In this document: one piece after another, positions 42,611-49,764 of the stretch
Position numbering within the stretch: position 1 is the first letter of the stretch
Layout: each line of letters starts with the position of its first letter
Assembly: GCF_039538365.1 (NCBI RefSeq)
Contig: NZ_BAABCA010000008.1
Coordinates: 124,001-188,000 of the forward strand
DNA from: Postechiella marina
Lineage (GTDB): Bacteria > Bacteroidota > Bacteroidia > Flavobacteriales > Flavobacteriaceae
Length of the DNA: 64,000 nucleotides
Direction: 5' to 3'
Made by a program: the position numbers and the translations under genes
Notes under the pieces: model-generated
Told to the model about the DNA's origin: nothing
What the model saw: only the letters and a program-made list of their open reading frames with translations
Databases searched by the model: none

Positions 42611-42668
42611 TTCTGTTTGTTTTAGATAAATATGCTTTACATTAGTTTTTTATTTTAAACTGTTTGTA

Positions 42669-43439
42669 ATGGGAAAGTTAACACCATCAGTATGCATAGA
42701 TGCTGTTTTTGAAGGAAAATCATTTGAAGAAGCTTGTGAAATTGTTAGTCAAAGTGGAATTAATAGTATAGAGTTTTGGGGATGGTGGGATAAAAATTTA
42801 GAAGAATTGGTTAAGTTTCAAACTAAAAATAATTTGAAAATTTCGGCATGTTGTACCAAGTTTGTAAGTCTAGTCGATTCTAACTCAAGAGCATTATATT
42901 TAAAAGGATTAGAAGAGTCTATTAAAGCTGCTAAAATATTAAATACCAATATTTTAATATCTCAAGTAGGTAATTTTATTTTGGATGTGCCAAGAGAAGA
43001 GCAATATCAATCTTTAGTAGAAGGTTTAAAAGCTGCAGCACCTTTATTAGAGCAGTCTGGTATTACTTTGGTTATCGAGCCATTAAACGAATTAATAGAT
43101 CATGCAGGTTATTTTTTAGTAAAAAGCGACGAGGCTTTTAAAATAATAGAAGCGGTAAATAGCCCAAATATTAAAGTGGTTTTCGATATTTATCATCAAC
43201 AAATAAGCGAAGGGCAACTTATTAAAAACATAGTTGCTAATATAGATAAAATAGGTCATTTTCATGCTGCAGGAAACCCTGGGCGTAACGAGTTGCAACA
43301 TGGCGAAATTAATTATAAAGAAGTATTTAAAGCAATTACAAAAACTAAATACAATGGGTATGTTGGATTGGAGTATTGGCCATTAAATAAAACAAATCCA
43401 GAAATAGCATTGCAAGAAGTTGCTACATGGTTAGATTAA
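42669..43439 (+). CDS. TIM-barrel sugar isomerase (hydroxypyruvate-isomerase-like)
   Basis: A 256-residue cytosolic protein of the AP-endonuclease-2/xylose-isomerase-like fold. It begins LTPSVCIDAVFEG, then GINSIEFWGWWDKN. Metal-binding positions fit GITLVIEPLNELIDHAGYFL (Glu), VVFDIYHQQISEG (Asp/His), GHFHAAGNPGRNELQHGEIN (His) and GYVGLEYWP (Glu). This is the Hyi/hydroxypyruvate isomerase-like group, which isomerises or epimerises short or modified sugars. Its place behind three sulfatases suggests processing of a liberated sugar, but the substrate is unknown. No signal peptide is present. Confidence 0.8.
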   Translation: MGKLTPSVCIDAVFEGKSFEEACEIVSQSGINSIEFWGWWDKNLEELVKFQTKNNLKISACCTKFVSLVDSNSRALYLKGLEESIKAAKILNTNILISQVGNFILDVPREEQYQSLVEGLKAAAPLLEQSGITLVIEPLNELIDHAGYFLVKSDEAFKIIEAVNSPNIKVVFDIYHQQISEGQLIKNIVANIDKIGHFHAAGNPGRNELQHGEINYKEVFKAITKTKYNGYVGLEYWPLNKTNPEIALQEVATWLD

Positions 43440-43462
43440 TTAAAGAGCATTAAAAAAATCTA

Positions 43463-44299
43463 CTATTTTACTTTTTTCTGGAGCTTGGTGGTATCTGTCA
43501 TACCATCAATAATAATTTTTGGATTTTGGTATAGGTAAATAGAGCTTGTTCCGGTAGCATTAATAGTAAGGTTTTTTATAACCTCTAAATAAGCATCACT
43601 CGATGTGTTTGCTGTAATACTGCAAGTGTCAATAGTAAAATTTCTACCATTAAATAATGTGTTATCATCCAGTTCTATATTTGCAGTATCGCAATTACCT
43701 TCTATATCAGCATCACTTTTATCTTTTAAAGCAGCATAAAGTTTAGGTGTATTTATTAAAGCTTCTATTTTGCTGTTGCCTTGTAAATTTACAGCACAAC
43801 TATCTGCTGTAAGGTTAAGTTTTACCTTAGATTTTTCGGCGCCTTTAAATTCGAAATATTCAGACTTTAGAGTTAAAGCTACTCTAGACGATCCGTTAGT
43901 TTTTAACGTGCCATTAATCATTTCTATAGGGGTAAGGCTATTTAACTCGGCTTTATCTGTTGTATGTATATGTTGTAAATAATCATCATAAATAACCTTA
44001 ATGCTAAGTTGTTTTTTTGATGTTATCTTTTTAGTTTTATTAAAATATAGTACGCTATCTTTTACAATAAACTCTATAAATTCATGTAAGTTCTCATCGG
44101 TTTCTATTTCTACCGATGGTATTTTGTTGTAAATAATATCTACTTCAAAATCTTCGTCTAGCGCTATGGTGTGAAAAGAACTAACTTCTGTATTAACTAA
44201 AGAAACTATTCTGTTTCCTTTTATTTTATCAGGGTTTTGAGCATATAAGTTATAAAACACTAATACACATGATATAATTGTGATAAGCGATTTTTTCAT
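43463..44299 (-). CDS. GIN-domain (DUF2807-like) secreted protein
   Basis: A 278-residue exported protein (signal peptide ends NLYAQ near residue 21). The beta-helix-like body has short turns rich in Asp/Asn/Thr (FEVDIIYNKIPSVEIETDEN, SLTPIEMINGTLKTNGSSRV, INTPKLYAALKDKSDADIEGN). Such head-GIN domains are common in flavobacterial envelope proteins, and the molecular role is unknown. It is the last gene in the PadR-PspC-GIN-GIN series but is separated from the previous gene by a terminator, so it may have its own promoter. It converges with the isomerase gene 23 bases away. Confidence 0.75.
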   Translation of the reverse strand: MKKSLITIISCVLVFYNLYAQNPDKIKGNRIVSLVNTEVSSFHTIALDEDFEVDIIYNKIPSVEIETDENLHEFIEFIVKDSVLYFNKTKKITSKKQLSIKVIYDDYLQHIHTTDKAELNSLTPIEMINGTLKTNGSSRVALTLKSEYFEFKGAEKSKVKLNLTADSCAVNLQGNSKIEALINTPKLYAALKDKSDADIEGNCDTANIELDDNTLFNGRNFTIDTCSITANTSSDAYLEVIKNLTINATGTSSIYLYQNPKIIIDGMTDTTKLQKKVK

Positions 44300-44405
44300 T
44301 TTTTGTAATGGATTAAATTATTAGGGTTACAGTAATTAGACACAGCGTGTGGTAATACGTCACTAATACAATTAAAAGGGTTTTTGTAAAACAAATATAA
44401 AGCAA

Positions 44406-44444
44406 AAACCATCCAAAACTTTAAAATTTAGTTTTGAATGGTTT
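44406..44444 (-). terminator. Terminator after the GIN lipoprotein gene
   Basis: AAACCATCCAAAACT (44406-44420) pairs with AGTTTTGAATGGTTT (44430-44444) with one mismatch. The minus-strand exit is T-rich (complement of the A tract before 44406). It would end the PspC-GIN transcript before the 43463 gene. Confidence 0.75.
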
Positions 44445-44468
44445 AAATGTTTGGTTGTTATAAATTTT

Positions 44469-45197
44469 TTATTTCTTTTTCACACTGCCAGAAGAGCTGT
44501 TATTTTTATCAACCTTTATAGGATTGCCATAATATTTTATATCGCCTCCACTAGAAGCTTGAGCTACCAATTCTTTAGATGTGTTTACCACAATGTCTGC
44601 ACCGCTAGAAGCTTTTACTTGGCTAGATTGGGCTTTTAAATTACCTGCATTAATATCGCTACCACTGCTAGCTTGCGCTATAAGCTTTTCTGTTTGTCCA
44701 GACAAACGTAAATCGCTTCCGCTAGACGATTTACAGTTAATAACAGAAGCGTTAACCTCTAACTCCATGTCGCTACCACTCGATGTACTCAACTCTAAAT
44801 GGTTGGCATTTATAACCTTATTAGCATACACATCGCTGCCACTAGAAGACGAAATTTTAGATATGTTTTTAAAGTTTACAATTACTTTTTTTGATGTTGC
44901 CCTACCTATGTTTTTGCTTGTGTGTATTTTTAATACACCATTTACTACCTCTGTAATTATTAGTTCGTGCAAATTGTTGTCTGCCTCTACAATAATGTTT
45001 TCGTTGTGGCTTTGGTTTAAATATACATCAAGTCCTTCGCTAGCTTTAATAGCATTAAACGTATTTGTTACGCCTCTGTTTTCTTTGGTAACATTACCGT
45101 TACCAGCTACACCAGTATTTAGATTAAAATCAAAATTGCAAGAGCATAGCATTAAGCTTAAAAGTGTTGTTACTATAATTTTGGTTAGTGTTGTCAT
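44469..45197 (-). CDS. GIN-domain (DUF2807) lipoprotein with SSGSD repeats
   Basis: A 242-residue lipoprotein (lipobox LMLCSC near residue 19). The body begins TNTFNAIKASEGLDVYLNQS, then IIVEADNNLHELI, the head-GIN motif. It goes on as a beta-solenoid with about seven turns, each carrying SSGSD or SSGGD (SSSSGSDVYANKV, STSSGSDMELEVN, KSSSGSDLRLSG, QASSGSDINAG, KASSGADIVVN, QASSGGDIKYY). The repeat spacing is about 20-25 residues. The partner PspC-domain protein is encoded upstream. A protective or scaffold role in the envelope is inference. Confidence 0.85.
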   Translation of the reverse strand: MTTLTKIIVTTLLSLMLCSCNFDFNLNTGVAGNGNVTKENRGVTNTFNAIKASEGLDVYLNQSHNENIIVEADNNLHELIITEVVNGVLKIHTSKNIGRATSKKVIVNFKNISKISSSSGSDVYANKVINANHLELSTSSGSDMELEVNASVINCKSSSGSDLRLSGQTEKLIAQASSGSDINAGNLKAQSSQVKASSGADIVVNTSKELVAQASSGGDIKYYGNPIKVDKNNSSSGSVKKK

Positions 45198-45309
45198 GAT
45201 TGTTTGTTTTTTGATTGATGATTTTTAATTATAGAGCAAATATCTAATTAAATGTTATTGATGAGTAACTTAAATAACCGACCTGTTATTTTTTAATGAC
45301 GAAATGTAA

Positions 45310-47109
45310 TTAATCGGTTTCTATGTTAATACCATTAGCATCAATATTTACTTTAACATCTTCTGCTTTAGCTTTTAAACCGTTGTTATCTATCTTTAAA
45401 CTAGTGTCATCAGCTTTAATTTCAATACCATCTTCGTTTATTTTAACTTTTGGAGTGTTCACTTTTAGTTCAAAATCGTTTTCATCATCTTCAATAGGGC
45501 AATTTAAGCACTCAATATCATCTTCTAAAATTTTAATATAACGGTTGGCGTATTTCTGTTGTACAATATTTCCGCTTTTAGAATAGTAGTTTAAGTAAGA
45601 TTTTGTGTTTTTATAAAAGTTTGCTATTATGCCTTCTGGCAAGTTTAGGTAAACAATAATTTCTTGATCGCTAAATTTGTTGTCTACACTAGTAGTTAGG
45701 TAAGAGTCTAGTAAAAGTTCATTTCTATTAATTTGGTAACTATAATTAATGTTTTTTGCACGTTCTCTAGCTTTATCATGGTCTCTACCGTCTGCGCTTT
45801 TTTCTATACTTATACTACCAATGGTGTCTGTGGTAGACTTAACAATAATTCTAACATCCGATCTGTATATGGACTTATTACCATTATCATCTTTAATAAC
45901 TTTAAAAGAGTCTCGGTGTCCATATTTATTTTTTCTATACAAATCGCTGCCTATCATTTTTATTTTTAAGGTATCGTTTTTTGTAATATAAAGTTCGTTT
46001 TTCTCTACAACAGACTCGTTAAAAGCGTGCTCGCTAGCTTGCCTTATACCTATAATAAATAAACCAATAATAGACATAATCCAAAGACCGAATAGGCTAT
46101 ACTTGGCAATGTTACCAATAGATTTTAAATTGTTAATAAGTATTTTAAGACCTAAGTAAAAAATAAAAAACAAAGGAATACCAGCGGTAAGAAAAGCAAG
46201 TAACGATACTAACCAAACTGGAGTGTTGCCAGAATTAACAACATCAATCATATCTAAACCAGGTATGTGAATAAAGTTAACTGCACCAACAGAAAACAAA
46301 CCAACTATTAATGCTATAAGCGAAGTGGCACCTACCAAAATGAGTATAACACCAATAAACTTGGCAAATACCTTAAAGAAGAACATAATAATGTTTCCAA
46401 TAGTATCAAAAAAACCTTTTGAAGTCGATTTTATTTTATTGCCTTGTTTTTCAAAATCTACATGTTTTACAGCGTCAGATACCGAACTGCTTACATTTTT
46501 TGCTACATCGCCAACGGTTTCTGTTACGGTTTCAAACCCGTCTTTAATTTTTTTTTCAATGTTACTAATGTTAACAGGAGCTCCTGTCATCATTATTTTT
46601 TCGGCAGTTGTTTTGGCTTCGGGCACTAAAATCCAAAGTAAAATATATAAAAGAATACCTGTACCTGCTCCAAAAATTAAAAGTACCCAAGCCAAACGAA
46701 TCCATATAGTGTCTATGCCAAAGTAATGTGCCAAACCAGAAGATACACCACCAATGTACGAGTTGTCTGTGTCTCTAAATAATTTTTTGTTAGTACTGCT
46801 TTTTTTAGAATAGCTAGGTGTAGGTTCGTCCTCAAAAATTTCGTCGTCTACAAGATAGTCTTCCGGTTGCCCCATAATGGTAATAACAGCATCAACTTCT
46901 TTAATGCTAATTACTTGCCTGTCGTTTTTAACACGTTCGTTAAAAAGCTCAGCAATACGCGCTTCAATATCTGCAATAATTTCAGATCGTCCTTGAGAAT
47001 CTGTAAACGAACGTTTTATAGCCTCAAGATAGCGTTGTAATTTTAAGTATGCATCTTCATCTATATGAAAAAATATACCAGCTAAATTTATGTTTACAGT
47101 TTTATTCAT
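45310..47109 (-). CDS. PspC-domain membrane protein
   Basis: A 599-residue inner-membrane protein. The N-terminus has a soluble helical domain (LKLQRYLEAIKRSFTDSQGR, VDAVITIMGQPEDYL). The PspC domain at about residues 105-170 is KKLFRDTDNSYIGGVSSGLAHY, then IWIRLAWVLLIFGAGTGILLY (read as two pieces). Several further membrane helices and a long C-terminal beta-rich domain follow, ending in repeats of IDNNGLKAKAEDVKVNIDAN. It is the larger flavobacterial PspC form with an added DUF4097-like tail. The start overlaps the PadR stop by 8 bases. The module is probably membrane-stress related. Confidence 0.88.
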   Translation of the reverse strand: MNKTVNINLAGIFFHIDEDAYLKLQRYLEAIKRSFTDSQGRSEIIADIEARIAELFNERVKNDRQVISIKEVDAVITIMGQPEDYLVDDEIFEDEPTPSYSKKSSTNKKLFRDTDNSYIGGVSSGLAHYFGIDTIWIRLAWVLLIFGAGTGILLYILLWILVPEAKTTAEKIMMTGAPVNISNIEKKIKDGFETVTETVGDVAKNVSSSVSDAVKHVDFEKQGNKIKSTSKGFFDTIGNIIMFFFKVFAKFIGVILILVGATSLIALIVGLFSVGAVNFIHIPGLDMIDVVNSGNTPVWLVSLLAFLTAGIPLFFIFYLGLKILINNLKSIGNIAKYSLFGLWIMSIIGLFIIGIRQASEHAFNESVVEKNELYITKNDTLKIKMIGSDLYRKNKYGHRDSFKVIKDDNGNKSIYRSDVRIIVKSTTDTIGSISIEKSADGRDHDKARERAKNINYSYQINRNELLLDSYLTTSVDNKFSDQEIIVYLNLPEGIIANFYKNTKSYLNYYSKSGNIVQQKYANRYIKILEDDIECLNCPIEDDENDFELKVNTPKVKINEDGIEIKADDTSLKIDNNGLKAKAEDVKVNIDANGINIETD

Positions 47110-47446
47110 TGTCCTTATTTTTTTGGCTTGTTACTATGTTTACAGCGTTTTGTAGTTCGCTCCAGGTAATGGTTAATTCGTTTAAAAAAAGTTTTCCTGT
47201 TTCTGTTAATCCGTAATATTTTCGCGGCGGACCCGAGGTAGATTCTTCCCACCTGTAATTTAAAAGTCCAGCATTTTTTAATCTAGTAAGTAAAGGGTAA
47301 ATAGTGCCTTCAACCACCAGCAATTTTGCGTTTTTTAATGTGTCTAAAATCTCTGCAACGTAAGCATCATCGTCTTTTAAAACCGATAATATGCAGTATT
47401 CTAGAACACCTTTACGCATTTGTGCTTTTGTGTTTTCTATCTTCAT
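47102..47446 (-). CDS. PadR-family transcriptional regulator
   Basis: A 114-residue winged-helix regulator: LEYCILSVLKDDDAYVAEIL, LLVVEGTIYPLLTRLKNAGL, YRWEESTSGPPRKYYGLTET and a C-terminal dimer helix. This is the short PadR-s1 form. It overlaps the PspC gene by 8 bases and is the first gene of the operon, the arrangement expected for an autorepressor of its own PspC/GIN module. The inducing signal is unknown. Confidence 0.9.
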   Translation of the reverse strand: MKIENTKAQMRKGVLEYCILSVLKDDDAYVAEILDTLKNAKLLVVEGTIYPLLTRLKNAGLLNYRWEESTSGPPRKYYGLTETGKLFLNELTITWSELQNAVNIVTSQKNKDNE

Positions 47447-47610
47447 TTGTTGTCTTTAATTTTTTTAGAAGTAAAATGTTAAGTGCATTAAACTCTATAT
47501 TTAAATATTTAGTCTAGTGTGCAACTTGCCTCATTCGGTCTTCTTTTTATTAGTTAAACTGTTCATTTTTTGATTGATTTGATGATTGTTATGATGAAAT
47601 TATTCTCTGT

Positions 47611-47719
47611 AATATTTTGGCGTTACCACAAGGGTCGCGCTTTCGGCAGTCGCTTTTTTGTGTTGCATATGTGCAACAACACAAAAAGAGCTTCAACAAA
47701 GCCTCAATCCCTAACGCAA
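47611..47719 (-). repeat. Dispersed structured element, copy 2
   Basis: Read on the minus strand it starts TTGCGTTAGGGATTG (complement of 47705-47719). It ends GCGCGACCCTTGTGG, then TAACGCC and AAAATATT, matching the two ends of copy 1 at 24227-24318. The middle differs: TTTTTGTGTTGCA and TGCAACAACACAAAAA (47656-47688) form a long hairpin. It lies 40 bases after the stop of the DUF4870 gene, in sense with it. The whole gap 47447-47759 holds this element and otherwise AT-rich DNA with no gene seen. Confidence 0.7.
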
Positions 47720-47759
47720 GGTCCTTCTAAGCATTTATGTATGGTAATAAAAAACATAA

Positions 47760-48209
47760 TTATTTTATAAAATTTATAGTAAACGGGTAATTATACATCT
47801 CGCCATCTCTAGCCTTTAAACTTGCTATAACTATTAAAGCCAGTTCTATTATAAAAGCAAGAACCGCAATAACACCTAGGCCACCACCTATATAAAGTAG
47901 AGGAGAGGGCTTGTCTAACGAAATATGAAAATTATGAAAGCCATTAAAATCTATAAAATCAAAACTTCCTATAATTTTGAAAATAAAAAACGGAACTGCC
48001 AATGTGCCTAAAACTATAGCGTAAAGCAACATGCTTATTTGAAAATTAATAGCTTGCTTACCATGTGCATCTATAAACTCAGATTTATCTTTATTACTAA
48101 CCCATAAAATAATAGGTCCAATAAAATTACCTAACGGAATTATAAACCTACTAAAAGTAGATAAATGGATAAAAGTTGCAATGTTTTTTTGGTGTGTATT
48201 CAGTATCAT
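47760..48209 (-). CDS. DUF4870-family membrane protein
   Basis: A 149-residue inner-membrane protein with three or four hydrophobic helices. The pattern NIATFIHLSTFSRFIIPLGN, then FIGPIILWVSNKDKSEFIDA and HGKQAINFQISMLLYAIVLG, is typical of DUF4870 (Tic20-like relatives). The end has IASLKARDGEMYNYPFTINF. The frame is open to a TTG at 48239, but the ATG at 48209 starts the conserved region and is preferred. The role is unknown. It has the dispersed element just downstream. Confidence 0.8.
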   Translation of the reverse strand: MILNTHQKNIATFIHLSTFSRFIIPLGNFIGPIILWVSNKDKSEFIDAHGKQAINFQISMLLYAIVLGTLAVPFFIFKIIGSFDFIDFNGFHNFHISLDKPSPLLYIGGGLGVIAVLAFIIELALIVIASLKARDGEMYNYPFTINFIK

Positions 48210-48353
48210 TTTTAAAACATATAATAGTTTCTTATGCAAATATATGTCTAAAAGAAGGTACTTTGCAACGCATAGTACTGTAATTTAACATAAAATTAAC
48301 ATTTATAAATGCAATTTTATTTCATAACTTAGTGAAATATTTAAAAAATAATT

Positions 48354-48818
48354 ATGAGTATAACTCCCAGAAAACTAAATAGTTTCACCATTTTTAAACT
48401 GCCATCTGCTTTCTTGTGTGGCGTAAGAACAAAATTTATTGATAGCAAAAAATGTATTGTAACGGTAAAACACCGTTGGATAAATCAAAACCCTTTTAAT
48501 TCCATGTTTTGGGCTGTGCAAGGTATGGCAGCCGAATTTTCTACAGGAGCTTTAATGATAAGTAAAATACAAGCATCTGGTAAACGCATCTCTATGTTGG
48601 TAACATCAAACAAAGCTGTATTTACTAAAAAGGCTACAGGTCGTATAACATTTACATGTCATGATGGCGAGCTTATAGATGCTGCCATAGAGAAAGCCAT
48701 AGAAACAGGAGAAGGGCAAACCCTCTGGATGAAATCTATAGGCGTTAATCAAGATGGTGTAGAAGTGTCTACTTTCGATTTTGAGTGGAGTTTAAAAGTA
48801 AAACAAAGCAAAAAATAA
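48354..48818 (+). CDS. DUF4442 family hotdog-fold protein
   Basis: A 154-residue soluble protein with the DUF4442/thioesterase-like hotdog pattern. PSAFLCGVRTKFIDSKKCIV is the start of the sheet, HRWINQNPFNSMFWAVQGMA holds the central helix, and AEFSTGALMISKIQASGKRI follows. Likely a cytosolic acyl-CoA-type or ligand-binding hotdog protein; the catalytic residues of known thioesterases are not evident. It precedes the AIM24-like gene by 73 bases in the same direction. Confidence 0.8.
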   Translation: MSITPRKLNSFTIFKLPSAFLCGVRTKFIDSKKCIVTVKHRWINQNPFNSMFWAVQGMAAEFSTGALMISKIQASGKRISMLVTSNKAVFTKKATGRITFTCHDGELIDAAIEKAIETGEGQTLWMKSIGVNQDGVEVSTFDFEWSLKVKQSKK

Positions 48819-48891
48819 ATAATTAAAAAATAGTGTAACAAAACATAAAGCACTCCAACTTATAGTCATCAATCAATAAAAAAAATATAAA

Positions 48892-49692
48892 ATGACAGCA
48901 CACGAAATAGATTATAGAATTTATGGAGAAGAAATGCAATATGTAGAAATAGAACTAGACCCACAAGAAGGCGTAATTGCAGAAGCGGGAAGTTTTATGA
49001 TGATGGACGATGGCATTAAAATGGAAACCATTTTTGGAGATGGTTCTCAAAAAGATACCGGTTTTTTAGGTAAAATATTGGGGGCAGGAAAACGTATACT
49101 TACTGGAGAAAGTTTGTTTATGACTGCCTTTTATAACGATCTTGTTGGTAAACGTAACGTATCGTTTGCATCGCCTTATCCAGGAAAAATTATACCTATA
49201 GACTTGTCTGTGTTTAGTGGTAAATTTATTTGTCAAAAAGACGCTTTTCTTTGTGCTGCAAAAGGCGTAAGTGTAGGTGTAGAATTTTCAAGAAAATTAG
49301 GTCGCGGTTTATTTGGTGGCGAAGGTTTTATAATGCAAAAATTAGAAGGCGATGGTATGGCATTTGTTCATGCAGGTGGTACTATGGCAAAAAAAGAATT
49401 GCTAGCAGGAGAAACTTTAAGAGTAGATACTGGTTGCATTGTAGGTTTCGATCATACAATAAACTACGATATTGAATTTGTTGGAGGTATTAAAAACACC
49501 GTGTTTGGTGGCGAAGGGTTGTTTTTTGCTAAATTACAAGGTCCAGGTACTGTTTTTATTCAATCTTTACCATTTAGTAGGTTGGCAGGTCGTGTACTAG
49601 CATCGGCATCTAGAGCAGGTGGTAAAAGTAAAGGCGAAGGTAGCGTGCTAGGAGGTTTAGGAGACTTGTTAGATGGTGATAATAGTTTTTAA
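48892..49692 (+). CDS. TIGR00266/AIM24-like protein
   Basis: A 266-residue protein of the TIGR00266 (AIM24/DUF124) family. The N-terminal IDYRIYGEEMQYVEIELDPQ and EGVIAEAGSFMMMDDGIKME are followed by repeated gly-rich beta turns (GRGLFGGEGFIMQKLEGDGM, FGGEGLFFAKLQGPGTVFI), the trilobal beta structure. The C-terminal GGKSKGEGSVLGGLGDLLDG is a low-complexity tail. Function in bacteria is uncharacterised. It has an A-rich start region typical of the phylum and a bidirectional terminator after it. Confidence 0.88.
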   Translation: MTAHEIDYRIYGEEMQYVEIELDPQEGVIAEAGSFMMMDDGIKMETIFGDGSQKDTGFLGKILGAGKRILTGESLFMTAFYNDLVGKRNVSFASPYPGKIIPIDLSVFSGKFICQKDAFLCAAKGVSVGVEFSRKLGRGLFGGEGFIMQKLEGDGMAFVHAGGTMAKKELLAGETLRVDTGCIVGFDHTINYDIEFVGGIKNTVFGGEGLFFAKLQGPGTVFIQSLPFSRLAGRVLASASRAGGKSKGEGSVLGGLGDLLDGDNSF

Positions 49693-49710
49693 ATAGCAAC
49701 AAATTTTATA

Positions 49711-49750
49711 AAACAAAGCCCTATTTATTTTATAATTAGGGCTTTTGTTT
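49711..49750. terminator. Bidirectional terminator
   Basis: AAACAAAGCCCTA (49711-49723) pairs with TAGGGCTTTTGTTT (49737-49750) with one bulge. T-rich flanks lie on both sides. It sits between convergent genes ending at 49692 and 49765. Confidence 0.8.
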
Positions 49751-49764
49751 TATTTACATAGTAA

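Noticed and set aside
44469..45197. SSGSD repeats as a DNA tandem repeat
   Set aside because: The unit recurs only at protein level at about 20-25 residue spacing with diverged codons, as in beta-solenoids.
44581..45228. 215-codon plus-strand frame across the GIN lipoprotein gene
   Set aside because: It is antisense to a well-supported repeat gene with a lipobox; low codon complexity leaves the opposite strand open.
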